Shown: positions 26,363 through 34,377 of the stretch, piece after piece
How the letters are laid out: every line of letters begins with the position of its first letter
Numbering within the stretch: the stretch's first letter is position 1
Assembly: GCF_900403705.1 (NCBI RefSeq)
Contig: NZ_OUNR01000021.1
Location: 77,902-141,901 of the forward strand
Reading direction: 5' to 3'
Length of the DNA: 64,000 nt
Origin: Nitrospira lenta
Lineage (GTDB): Bacteria > Nitrospirota > Nitrospiria > Nitrospirales > Nitrospiraceae
The notes under the pieces: model-generated
Told to the model about the DNA's origin: nothing
The model's database searches: none
What the model saw: the letters and a program-made list of their open reading frames with translations, nothing else
Position numbers and translations under genes: made by a program

Positions 26363-27262
26363 TTACGCTCGTCCGGCACAAAGCAAATCGGCCAAGGCAT
26401 CGCCGATTCGCTGCCCCGTATAGTTCTCGAAAAAGGGAAACGCCGGGCTGGTATTGACTTCAAAACAGTAGTAGGCCCCCTCCGGTGTCCGCCGAAGATC
26501 GATCCCACTCAAGCTCAATCCCAGTCCCTTGGCAAGATTGCGGCAGCGGGTCTGAACGCTTTCCTCCAATTCGACCGCCCGCATCGTGCGTTGCTTGTCT
26601 TCGCGCTCGGCATACCGATAATCCGCCCCGTCCGACAACACTTCCGTCGCGAACAGGCGATCCCCCACCGTGTGGACACGCACATCAGCACCGGTAATGG
26701 TCTCTTGTAATTGCACCGGGCAGCTCCGGATCTGTTCCAAGCGAGGAAAATCAGCCGGCGTGAGCGGCCTCACGATCGATCGCTCCGCGCTGATGGATTT
26801 GTAGATGACGCGCCCCTGACAGGCGTCGTAGAAACGGCGCGCTTCCTCCGGCACCATCGTGATCAGCGTCTTCGGAACCCGAAAGCCATACGGTTCAATC
26901 AACTGCTGCTGATAGGGCTTGGACATGTTCGTATGCGATGCCTGGCGCCGGTTCACAACCAGGACCGGAAGGCTTTCGGCGAACTCCCACAACGCCGTCG
27001 ACACCATGCGCTCATGCGGCGTTGAGGCTGACCGGGCGCCGACTCCACGGAGATACACCGCCTCGATGCTTGCGGTATCGACGACCCGCTGGCCGAAACG
27101 AATGCGCCCCGCGGCGCTCCCGTCTTCCGTCGACCAGGATACGTCCCAATCCTGTCCTTCCGATTCCGGATGGACCAGCATGAGATCAGCGTTCCGGACT
27201 GCGAGTCGGGCGCAAACGTTCGCGAGTACTGGATCGGCCATCGGCCCCATGAGAAGAATCAT
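26363..27262 (-). CDS. ATP-grasp ligase (RimK/graspetide-like)
   Basis: ATG 27262 (MILLMGPMADPVLANVC) is chosen because upstream sequence is inside the preceding gene. ATP-grasp features: GRVIYKSISAERSIVRPL (nucleotide-binding Lys), VQLQETITGADVRVHTVGDR, LFATEVLSDGADYRYAE and the metal-binding end LSGIDLRRTPEGAYYCFEVN followed by TSPAFPFFE. The E-V-N triad is intact. Members such as microviridin ligases or RimK form amide or ester bonds using ATP. Here it would be the best candidate for a macrocyclising or peptide-extending enzyme. Its start overlaps the first ATP-grasp gene by 77 bases. Confidence 0.82.
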   Translation of the reverse strand: MILLMGPMADPVLANVCARLAVRNADLMLVHPESEGQDWDVSWSTEDGSAAGRIRFGQRVVDTASIEAVYLRGVGARSASTPHERMVSTALWEFAESLPVLVVNRRQASHTNMSKPYQQQLIEPYGFRVPKTLITMVPEEARRFYDACQGRVIYKSISAERSIVRPLTPADFPRLEQIRSCPVQLQETITGADVRVHTVGDRLFATEVLSDGADYRYAEREDKQRTMRAVELEESVQTRCRNLAKGLGLSLSGIDLRRTPEGAYYCFEVNTSPAFPFFENYTGQRIGDALADLLCAGRA

Positions 27263-28178
27263 GCTGCGAAAGACTCCTCCGTTCGGAAAGATGTTCGAAC
27301 AGATGCGCCACAATCTGCTGCTGGGCATCCTGCGGACAGCGCCAGAAATTCGGCGCGCTGCTGACATCGAGGCAATAGCTGTCTCCATCGGGGGTGATCA
27401 CGATCTGACACTCGGCGAAGACCAACCCCAACGCGCGCACGAGACGAAGGCACTGCGTGGCGTGAGCCGACAGCACCTCCATCGGCTTAGACACCGCCTC
27501 ACCGGGACGAAGCACCGTAGCGGCCACGTGCTCTCCCACCACGTAGACTGTTGCCTGCTGTCCGAGCGGAACCATTTGGAGTGATACGGCCTGCTGTTCC
27601 ATCACCTGCCTGATCTGCTCAACCCCATCGTGCGATTGCAGGAACTGACCCGGCTCCGTTGACCCGAGGGGCTTGAGATAGGCCGACTCGCCCCATGCCT
27701 TGAATTGTTGCAGGGCATCGGCCTGACTTGACGTACAGCGGGAGGCCGGAAAGAGCACCCCATGATCCTGAGCGATCTTCGCCAGCAGCGGGCTTCCCGA
27801 AAGAAGCGTGGGTCTGCCGCCCGGAACCGGTCGGTTGATCACGGAGCAGGGCATGCCATTCAAGAAGGCCAACCAGGCAGCGGTGGCCTCCTTCGTCACG
27901 TATCCGGCATCTAAATCCGATAGCCCCTCAAGATCCAAACGGAGAGGAAACGGGAGCCGGGCAAAGATCCCAGTCAGGTCATCGAGAGGCATCGTTCGGC
28001 CGTCGAGGTCCAGCGATCCGGGAACAACCGACTCCCCGGCTGCGACCGGCCAATTGAGGAGCACCTGATCCAACAGCCGCAAGGGCTCAACCCAGCAGAC
28101 CTCACCACCCGTCCGTTGGGCTTCCCGATGGACAAGCGTGGCCCAAGGATCGGTTGAATCGGCAAGAATGAGAATCAT
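27186..28178 (-). CDS. second ATP-grasp ligase-like protein (variant active site)
   Basis: Homologous in layout to the following gene: MILILADSTDPWATLVHREA, AYLKPLGSTEPGQFLQSHDG with the conserved Lys, VYVVGEHVAATVLRPGEAVS, and the C-terminal metal site AECQIVITPDGDSYCLDVSS then APNFW. The usual E-x-N metal motif is D-V-S-S-A-P-N here, so activity may be altered. It has a GGAGAGGAG ribosome site before ATG 28178. It is the first gene of the ATP-grasp/PqqD/precursor subcluster, and a gap of 325 bases separates it from the ABC gene. Confidence 0.78.
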   Translation of the reverse strand: MILILADSTDPWATLVHREAQRTGGEVCWVEPLRLLDQVLLNWPVAAGESVVPGSLDLDGRTMPLDDLTGIFARLPFPLRLDLEGLSDLDAGYVTKEATAAWLAFLNGMPCSVINRPVPGGRPTLLSGSPLLAKIAQDHGVLFPASRCTSSQADALQQFKAWGESAYLKPLGSTEPGQFLQSHDGVEQIRQVMEQQAVSLQMVPLGQQATVYVVGEHVAATVLRPGEAVSKPMEVLSAHATQCLRLVRALGLVFAECQIVITPDGDSYCLDVSSAPNFWRCPQDAQQQIVAHLFEHLSERRSLSQHDSSHGADGRSSTRERLRPTRSPER

Positions 28179-28503
28179 CCCAGATAACTCCTCTCCGGCG
28201 CGTACAGCTGCAGAATGCCTGCTTGGGAAGCAGTGCGGTGCGCCACGCCTGTGAGAAGAGTACCCGCGGCCTCAGGTTCTGCCTAGATCACTAAAAGCGG
28301 GGGGGGCCTCCATACGTAAGTATGTAGGTAGCGCTACGTGCCCAGGAAGGCTTGCCCGGAAAGGCAAACAGCAGCTCGCGGGATTCAACCTGCACAGCGT
28401 ATTGTAAATGAACATACTGGCCGGTCAGCCGGTCACCAGGCGCGACAGGGCAAGCTCGACGGTTCAGTTGTGGCAGGAGAACGGAGCGATCGGAGTGAAG
28501 AGG
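28179..28503. other. intergenic region with palindromes, candidate promoter region for the ATP-grasp subcluster
   Basis: No convincing gene. On the minus strand it holds CATAC-TTAC-GTATG (a 5+5 inverted repeat) next to an eight-base C-run, and nearer the ABC stop a GGTGACCGGCTGACCGGCC stretch able to fold into an imperfect hairpin. The first could be an operator for the gene at 27186-28178; the second could end the ABC-side transcript. Both roles are guesses from position. Confidence 0.35.
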
Positions 28504-30315
28504 CTACTGATAGTGCTGCGCTTGCGTGAGGAATAACGAGGCATAGAGACCTTGGCGGCCCATGAGATCGTCATGAGTGCCCTGTTCCACGATCTGACCT
28601 CGATCTATCACGAAAATCCGGTCGGCCATTTTGACGGTGGACAACCGATGGCTGATTAAGATGGCCGTCCGTCCTTGCGCGAGTTCGTGGAACCGTTCGA
28701 ACAGTTCCGCTTCCGCCTTCGCGTCCATGGCACTGGTCGGTTCGTCGAGAATCAGGACTTGAGAATTGCGGAGAATCGCTCTCGCCAGCGCCACCTTCTG
28801 CCACTCCCCGATGCTCAACTCATGCCCCCCGTCGAACAACTTACCCAGCAAGGACTCATAGCCCTTGGGCAAACGCTCGATGGCCTCATGGACCCCGGCT
28901 TGCTTGGCCGCCTGCGCCACCACCGGAAGCGCAACCTCCGACGCGTTCACTCCCAACGCAATGTTGTCCTTGGCGGAAAACTGAAACTTCACAAAATCCT
29001 GAAAAATCCCGCTGACCGCCCCGCGGACATCGCCGATGGCATAGTCGCGAAGATCCGTCCCGTCGATCGTAATCCGGCCGCTCGTGGGATCGTAAAGACG
29101 GCACAACAATTTCACCAACGTGGTCTTCCCAGCGCCGTTGGCTCCGACGAAGGCCACATGCTCACCGGGTTTGATCGTAAACGTGAAGTCGCGGACCGCC
29201 ACCCGTTCTTCATGGGGATATTGAAACGAGACCTGCTCGAACGTAATCCCCTGCCCGAGTGAGGCAGGAAACGGCCGGGGCCGGACCGCTTGAGGCAATT
29301 TCGAACGAATCGCCAGGAATTCATTCAGCGTCGTCAGAAAGAGATTGCTCTCATACAAATTCGACACACTCCAGCCCAACCCTTCAAGGAACCCCGAGGC
29401 TCGCTGAATAGCCTGAAAGAACATGACCAGGTCGCCCACGGTCAGGAGCCCATGAAATGTCCGCACCGCGACGAAACTGTAGACCCCGAAAACTCCTATC
29501 ACCCCCACAATCTGCGCCGCCAACCCAGCAAGCGCCCATCGCCGCTCTAGAGCGATCCGCTCTTGCCGCAGCACCGTTCGCGCCTCGCGGAACCATTTCT
29601 GCAACCGGGGGCCGAGATCGAACAGACGCACCTCTTTGGCCGCGGTGGCCTGCGTCAGCAGCATATTCACGTACCAGGCCTTCCGCTCCAACGGCGTCCG
29701 CTCACGCTCCCATGCAAACAGCCGGTTGGCCTGCTGCAGGCGGACAAAGAAATACGGAATCGCCGTCAGGGCCAGGACCGGAATAACCGCCCAATGCAAC
29801 CACCACAGAATACCCGCCATCGCCAACAGCGAGATGCCATCCTGAAAACATTGCAAGAGCGCGTTGAGAATCGCGGTGGGACGATACGGCGCTTCCTGCT
29901 GCGCCCGATGCAGCGTATCTTGGTAGCGCGCATTCTCGTAATACTCGAGGTCCACCTCAACCGACTTGGCTTGCAGTAGCGCATGCATATGATCGGTGAC
30001 GACTTGGGCGTGAATCCGGGAAATCAGAGAGGCGCCCACAGTGAGCATGGCACTGATCACAGCGGCCCCCGCCAGGCCCGCGAGAATCGTTGCGATGGGG
30101 GTCAACGAGGCCTCTTGCGAGGGAACCTTGAGCCCCTCCGTCACCGCATCGATCAACAGTTTCGTCAGATACAGCACGGCCAAGGGAAGCAGCCCCTGGA
30201 CCACCCGTACGGCAATACTGCCGACCGCAAGGCTCGGGCTGCTCTGCCAGACAAACGCCAGGGCATACCGAAGCGTCTGAAGGAAAGGACGTATGCGGAG
30301 CAGCAGACTATTCAT
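28504..30315 (-). CDS. ABC exporter, fused membrane and ATPase domains (RiPP cluster)
   Basis: 603 aa with six membrane helices in about residues 15-330 and a C-terminal nucleotide-binding domain. Walker A is GANGAGKTTLVKLL (about 390), the signature is HELSIGEWQKVALARAI (LSIGE in place of LSGGQ), and Walker B is VLILDEPTSAMDAKAE with the H-loop in AILISHRLSTVK. The same LSIGEWQ signature occurs in exporters of lasso clusters (family knowledge). No C39 peptidase domain is present, so leader removal must be done by another protein, here the B2-type protease next door. It likely exports the mature peptide. Confidence 0.9.
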   Translation of the reverse strand: MNSLLLRIRPFLQTLRYALAFVWQSSPSLAVGSIAVRVVQGLLPLAVLYLTKLLIDAVTEGLKVPSQEASLTPIATILAGLAGAAVISAMLTVGASLISRIHAQVVTDHMHALLQAKSVEVDLEYYENARYQDTLHRAQQEAPYRPTAILNALLQCFQDGISLLAMAGILWWLHWAVIPVLALTAIPYFFVRLQQANRLFAWERERTPLERKAWYVNMLLTQATAAKEVRLFDLGPRLQKWFREARTVLRQERIALERRWALAGLAAQIVGVIGVFGVYSFVAVRTFHGLLTVGDLVMFFQAIQRASGFLEGLGWSVSNLYESNLFLTTLNEFLAIRSKLPQAVRPRPFPASLGQGITFEQVSFQYPHEERVAVRDFTFTIKPGEHVAFVGANGAGKTTLVKLLCRLYDPTSGRITIDGTDLRDYAIGDVRGAVSGIFQDFVKFQFSAKDNIALGVNASEVALPVVAQAAKQAGVHEAIERLPKGYESLLGKLFDGGHELSIGEWQKVALARAILRNSQVLILDEPTSAMDAKAEAELFERFHELAQGRTAILISHRLSTVKMADRIFVIDRGQIVEQGTHDDLMGRQGLYASLFLTQAQHYQ

Positions 30316-30341
30316 GGAGATCAGTGGCGCAGGTTCCCATG

Positions 30342-30818
30342 TCAGATGGCCGCCGTCGTCCCATTCCGGGGGCGCATCGGCGAGACCAGATCAGCGTTGA
30401 CCGGCTGATCGGGAGGGAACGAATAGGTGACGGTAAAACGCTGCCAATGCTGGCCGGGCTCGTGAAACGGCTGACGATCCAGCATCAACCAAGCATGGCC
30501 GTCAAGGCCGGCCCCGTCCTTTCGCACCCCGCAGTGAAATGACACCGGGTAACCCGATCGCGTAGCGAACCAATACAAGGCCAACGACCGGGGAAAGCAA
30601 TTCCCTTTCGCATTGTAGGGAAAGAGTCGGAGCCAGCAATCCACATAGTAAACCAGGTCTTCGAACCTCGCCGGATCAGGCCTCCCGGACAGAGCGCCTG
30701 GGTTCAGCCGCTTCAGCACCGCCGGCAGACTCTCCCCACGCAGCCGAAGACGAATCCAGGACACCACCGCAGCCACCTGCAGTACCATCCGATATTTTCT
30801 CACGACTCGTTTCATCAT
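30342..30818 (-). CDS. lasso-type B2 leader peptidase (transglutaminase-like Cys protease)
   Basis: Matches the McjB/B2 family, which cuts the leader from precursor peptides. The Cys sits in YNAKGNCFPRSLALYWFATR (about residue 75), the His in GLDGHAWLMLDRQPF (about 117), and the Asp closely after it, giving the Cys-His-Asp triad. Length (about 158 aa from ATG 30818) is normal for stand-alone B2. The upstream ORF extension to 30872 lacks family similarity. It lies 26 bases upstream of the ABC exporter gene, the usual B2-D order. No fused B1 domain, consistent with separate PqqD-like genes. Confidence 0.87.
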   Translation of the reverse strand: MMKRVVRKYRMVLQVAAVVSWIRLRLRGESLPAVLKRLNPGALSGRPDPARFEDLVYYVDCWLRLFPYNAKGNCFPRSLALYWFATRSGYPVSFHCGVRKDGAGLDGHAWLMLDRQPFHEPGQHWQRFTVTYSFPPDQPVNADLVSPMRPRNGTTAAI

Positions 30819-31007
30819 GGGCTCAGTGTAACAAGTCGTCTGGACAATTCCTGCATCCGCCCCCTGGGTCACTCGCCCATTCTCCCCACATACACGCCAG
30901 TGGCCAAGACCACGAGTGGGGGTGCGCCGGATGTTCTGGGCCTGGCCGCCAAGTTTCGGCGCGCGCGGAGATGGGGTGGCTTGGAAGGAATGGGCTGGAT
31001 GAGCCCC

Positions 31008-32237
31008 TCAGCCTCCGTGCTCCACCCATCGATTGAGTGCACCCCGGATTGAAGATGGCACCAGATTCCTCACCGCTTGCTGGCACGGCCGAACGAGGTG
31101 CGATAATCTTGCGAGCCCCCTACCCTGGGAAAACCAGCTTGGCGGATTCGCCACAACTGAGGCGCCGTCCCGACACAACACCAGACCAAATCGCCATCGT
31201 TCCCACCAGGTGTCTTTCAACATGAAGTAGAAAGCCGCCGCCTGCTCCTCACTGATGCCGTTTCGAGGACTCGCCAAGAGACTAGCCGGCATACGCTCGG
31301 AGAACATCCGGATGTCGGCGTCGGCCGAATAGCGAGCACGGACGGCTTCAGGAATCGGCGCATCCAACACCCGCTGGGCCAGCGCCAGGCCAATGTACAC
31401 CAGCCGTTGACACCGCCAGGCCTCCGCATGGGAAAAGATCCGCTCCCAATCAAGACCCGGATGTGAGCGGAGCACTTCAGCAACATCGCAGACCCACTTG
31501 AGCAGCTCCCAGGCATGCTTCGACCCATGCACGCAAAGAAGGATCAGCAGTTCCTCCGGCGCCAACGCGTGAACCGTCGAATTCCCCAGCATCACAGGCG
31601 ACCGATGTGCCCAGAACTCCGGACGATCCATGTGAAAGGCAAAGTGTTGATGCGCCATGATCCACTGAAGATCGACTCGAAACAGGCTGCGCTTCTTGAC
31701 AAACACATGATAGGGCCCTTCTTCGTGCTCGGCTTCCGCAGGGTCGGTCGAAGGGTCTTTCCGCTCATATCCCTGAGCGTACAACACCGCTTGCGCGGCC
31801 CCGATCGCAGATTCTGGAATCAGGAGATCGAGATCGCTGAAATCGCGAAGCGCCAGATCTCCATAGGCGGATAGCGCCAAGGTCGCGCCTTTGATCGGCA
31901 CAACCGGGACATGATCCGCGGCAAACGCGTCACACAAGCGCCCAAGTTCCTGCGCAAGCGAGCGATTCAGCAAGGCACAGGCTTGCGTTTTCTGGCGCAG
32001 CTTCGTCAATATCTCGGCCGGCACAAGAGCAGGGCAGCTCGTCGATAGACTCCGGTAGAGTAATGGAAGCACCCCGTGATACGCGGCAAGGTCCAGTATC
32101 AGCCCCCAATCCAGAGGCTCCTGGACGCGCGCGCAGATCTGCGCGCGCAGCTCCTCAGTGACGCACGTGCGGGCGCACCAAATCAGCAGTTCCGCTTCTG
32201 GCGACCATGGAAACTGCCGCGCAGCCGTCATCGTCAT
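31008..32237 (-). CDS. nucleotidyltransferase-family RiPP tailoring protein
   Basis: Nucleotidyltransferase-fold protein of the kind found in lasso clusters such as pseudomycoidin. The active-site stretch PIKGATLALSAYGDLALR then DFSDLDLLIPESAIG carries the G and the D-x-D acidic pair. Further family marks are DLQWIMAHQHFAFHMD and LLILLCVHGSKHAWELLKW. In pseudomycoidin the homologue modifies a phosphate already placed by the kinase. Its ATG overlaps the kinase stop by 4 bases (32234-32237), so the two are made together. The paralogue at 21658 has lost acidic residues. Confidence 0.82.
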   Translation of the reverse strand: MTMTAARQFPWSPEAELLIWCARTCVTEELRAQICARVQEPLDWGLILDLAAYHGVLPLLYRSLSTSCPALVPAEILTKLRQKTQACALLNRSLAQELGRLCDAFAADHVPVVPIKGATLALSAYGDLALRDFSDLDLLIPESAIGAAQAVLYAQGYERKDPSTDPAEAEHEEGPYHVFVKKRSLFRVDLQWIMAHQHFAFHMDRPEFWAHRSPVMLGNSTVHALAPEELLILLCVHGSKHAWELLKWVCDVAEVLRSHPGLDWERIFSHAEAWRCQRLVYIGLALAQRVLDAPIPEAVRARYSADADIRMFSERMPASLLASPRNGISEEQAAAFYFMLKDTWWERWRFGLVLCRDGASVVANPPSWFSQGRGLARLSHLVRPCQQAVRNLVPSSIRGALNRWVEHGG

Positions 32238-33262
32238 CGTCCCTTTTCCAGCAACGGAGTGATCAGTTTCGGCAAATCCAGAATATCGCGACCGAAATGC
32301 AAGCGGTAGCAGTCGACTTGCTGTACGAGTTTCGCCAACACCTTAAATTCACGTCTGGCGACCTCCTGATCGTAGACCAGCAAGGCTTGCGGTAAGAGCG
32401 CTTCCAAGGCCCGGCTCTTGGGAAGCAACTCAAGGTGGCTCTGAGGCGCATCCACGACATGAGGGAAGAGCACCATAGCCGGAGAGCAGCGCTCCCCGAC
32501 CGCCGTCGGATAGAGATCTTCGGCATAAAAAAATCGCTTGGGCACTCCCGGATGGAGCACCTGCTCAGACGCCGACCGCAGCTCCGGAAAGAACTGCACC
32601 GTGGCATCCGTGACATTGATCTTAATCGGGAACGGCAACACCTCCACATGCGCCCCGGAGTCCTGCAGAAGCGGATGATCGTCCGACAGATAGCGATAGC
32701 CGGACCGGAGCAAGGAGATAAACGACGTCGTCTTGCCGCGTCCGCTGTTGCCGGGAATCAAGATCGCACGCCCGTTGTGTTCCAAGGCCGTCGCATGGAT
32801 CGTATAGAGCCCGCCTCGCCGCAGCAATTCAATCAGCGCCAGGTGAAACAAATATTCAATGAGATTGGAGGGCAGGCGGTCGGGATTGATCAAATACCCG
32901 TCGGCCCGACTCTGCGCGCCGTCGATCACCAACACCCCGATCCCATCAAACTCCGCGATCAAGATCCCCTGATCCAGCAGCACGCGATAGGGTAATCCGG
33001 TGGCCCGCCGATCCCCGACAGCTTCACCCGTACCGGACGCCAGTTGCCGAACCGATGCGGATATTGTGAGCGGGACCGATTCCCGATCCTTCACCTGATG
33101 AAACCGCAGGGCCAGAGCCGGGCCGGATTCGAGTCCATCATCACGGCGGAAATGCCGCAGCAGCTCGTTCACCGGGTCAGCCAGAACCGGCACATCCGCC
33201 TCGTACCTGACCGCCGTGCCGTACAGCGAATAGCAATACTCAGTCATACTCGTTTCTACCAT
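32234..33262 (-). CDS. HPr-kinase-like protein of RiPP type
   Basis: The P-loop ILIPGNSGRGKTTSFISLLR (near residue 170), preceded by IHATALEHNGRA, and the following YRYLSDDHPLL are the HprK-like core. LPFPIKINVTD follows. Relatives in paeninodin-type lasso clusters (ThcoK, PadeK) phosphorylate the precursor C-terminal Ser. The start is uncertain among TTG 33277, ATG 33262 and ATG 33247; 33262 is taken. None of the visible precursor cores ends in Ser, so the target may be another residue or another peptide. It follows precursor 33356-33487 by 93 bases. Confidence 0.83.
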   Translation of the reverse strand: MVETSMTEYCYSLYGTAVRYEADVPVLADPVNELLRHFRRDDGLESGPALALRFHQVKDRESVPLTISASVRQLASGTGEAVGDRRATGLPYRVLLDQGILIAEFDGIGVLVIDGAQSRADGYLINPDRLPSNLIEYLFHLALIELLRRGGLYTIHATALEHNGRAILIPGNSGRGKTTSFISLLRSGYRYLSDDHPLLQDSGAHVEVLPFPIKINVTDATVQFFPELRSASEQVLHPGVPKRFFYAEDLYPTAVGERCSPAMVLFPHVVDAPQSHLELLPKSRALEALLPQALLVYDQEVARREFKVLAKLVQQVDCYRLHFGRDILDLPKLITPLLEKGR

Positions 33263-33315
33263 GTCCTTGAGATTCAACCGACATATTTTCTTCTACCGTC
33301 CGTCCGCAAGAGTGA

Positions 33316-33354
33316 GCCGAGCTGGCCCGCTCATTCAGCGAGCCAGCCCCTCGG
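33316..33354 (-). terminator. hairpin downstream of precursor 33356-33487
   Basis: Arms GCTGGCCCGCT (33321-33331) and AGCGAGCCAGC (33337-33347) pair with one mismatch around a five-base loop; outer CCGA/TCGG adds pairs after a short bulge. It starts only a few bases after the precursor stop and lies before the kinase gene, so it may reduce read-through and raise precursor over enzyme levels. Confidence 0.5.
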
Positions 33355-33355
33355 G

Positions 33356-33487
33356 TTAGTCGTTATTCCACCACCGGCGATCCTTCCGGTCTTCGCAATT
33401 GTAGCCGGATTGACCCGCCGTAATGTCACGCAGCATTTCGTGCTTCACCACCATCGGCTGAACGTATGACTCTTTCTTTTGTTCCAT
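33356..33487 (-). CDS. RiPP precursor peptide, 43 aa (lasso-compatible core)
   Basis: ATG 33487 with GAGGAGGTAA upstream. Leader residues 4-24 follow K-x-x-Y-V-Q-P-M-V-V-K-H-E-M-L-R-D-I-T. If the leader ends two residues after that Thr minus one, as in lasso peptides, the core is GQSGYNCEDRKDRRWWNND. Core Gly1 with Glu8 or Asp9 fits an 8- or 9-membered lasso ring, and the basic, Trp-rich tail would be the loop/tail. No lasso cyclase is in the window, so this is a structural possibility only. Confidence 0.78.
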   Translation of the reverse strand: MEQKKESYVQPMVVKHEMLRDITAGQSGYNCEDRKDRRWWNND

Positions 33488-33522
33488 GGTTCCGTTACCT
33501 CCTCAATGTTGAATACCGACGA

Positions 33523-33588
33523 AATTCTCAGATACTTGCTGCTTATTGAGACCATCTGCTGAACGTACAGCGCTTACGTTTGCCCCAT
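33523..33588 (-). pseudogene. decayed RiPP precursor gene (stop at codon 5)
   Basis: Seven bases after the PqqD stop, at the place where a precursor is expected, an ATG at 33588 behind GAAAGGAGGTAA reads MGQT then TAA, then A-L-Y-V-Q-Q-M-V-S in frame. The neighbouring intact precursor reads M-E-Q-K-K-E-S-Y-V-Q-P-M-V-V at the same codon positions, and the DNA shares TACGTTCAGC-GATGGT. The copy is therefore a broken paralogue with a premature stop and no recognisable core. Confidence 0.65.
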
Positions 33589-33595
33589 CTGTTCG

Positions 33596-33937
33596 TTACC
33601 TCCTTTCCTGTTGCAGTAGCCCTTCCTGGATCAATTCATTGATCAGATCGATAAGGTCATCAAGAGCACGTGACGGCACGACATCAAACCGATCGCAGAT
33701 CGCCGCATGAATATCGGCAATCGTGTTCTGTCCGGTGCAATGCTCCCAGATCACGCTCCCTAATCGGTTCAACGTGTAGTACCGTCCGCTGCTGAGGTTC
33801 AAAAGAACGGTTTCTCCGTCCATCGTCGTACCTTGCACATCAGGACTCGACCGCAAACCGATGCGATCGAGCTCCCTCCGGTCGATCGAAGTCCCTGTCG
33901 TACCGGGCACTGTCATCGTAGATACACAGTCGGCCAT
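33596..33937 (-). CDS. PqqD-like RiPP recognition protein
   Basis: 113 aa from ATG 33937, which has GAGGAGGAG upstream. The PqqD domain fills the C-terminal 85 residues (DVQGTTMDGETVLLNLSSGR, YYTLNRLGSVIWEHCTGQ, ALDDLIDLINELIQEGLL). It is nearly the same as the protein at 34496-34834 and clearly related to that at 25863. The terminal codons E-R-R-stop (GAAAGGAGGTAA) form the ribosome site of the decayed precursor. It is predicted to bind the leaders of the downstream precursors. Confidence 0.85.
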   Translation of the reverse strand: MADCVSTMTVPGTTGTSIDRRELDRIGLRSSPDVQGTTMDGETVLLNLSSGRYYTLNRLGSVIWEHCTGQNTIADIHAAICDRFDVVPSRALDDLIDLINELIQEGLLQQERR

Positions 33938-34325
33938 GGGTTCTCCTCCTCGGTCAGTCATGTCCGTATGCCCCTCTCTTGCCAGCCGCTTACCCGGCGT
34001 CTCATTTCTGCGCCGGTCTCCGCCTGGCCCGCCCAGACCGCATCGGCGTCTTCAAGAAAGGTAGCCTGACACTGGGTTCCTGCCTATACCGCCAAAGGCC
34101 GGTCACGGCACCCTTCCTTCGTAGGGGCCAGGAACAAGACCGCGTGCATCGAGAGCAGCGATTTCTAGTTTTAAGGGTCATGCGAATAAGCGAGAAGGCC
34201 CAGTCTCGCGCACCCGAAAACTCTGGGATTAGACATAAATCGGAAGAGAAAGAAGCCACGAGACATGAACCAGAGGGGAGCGCCGAGACGCGCACATACC
34301 CGGAATAGCAACGAGAGCGAGGCTG
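33938..34325. other. intergenic region without recognised genes
   Basis: Lies between the terminator of the 34378 precursor and the next PqqD gene. Open frames here (for instance 34002-34295 on the minus strand) have odd, Arg/Ser-rich compositions and no ribosome sites. A promoter for the PqqD gene at 33937 is expected because a strong terminator precedes it, but I cannot point to a convincing one. Confidence 0.4.
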
Positions 34326-34367
34326 AAAAAGAAAGGCTGGTCGATCCTCACGAATCGGCCAGCCTTT
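34326..34367 (-). terminator. intrinsic terminator after precursor 34378-34488
   Basis: Arms AAAGGCTGGTCGAT (34332-34345) and ATCGGCCAGCCTTT (34354-34367) pair over 14 positions with one wobble-type mismatch around an eight-base loop. On the minus strand the stem is followed by a T-rich run (TTTCTTTTT), the classical rho-independent form. It would end the PqqD-precursor message. Confidence 0.8.
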
Positions 34368-34377
34368 CAGACCGCGA

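Noticed and set aside
34002..34295. Minus-strand frame of 97 codons between two PqqD genes, as a possible extra precursor or enzyme.
   Set aside because: No shared leader, no ribosome site and unnatural Ser/Arg/Cys composition.
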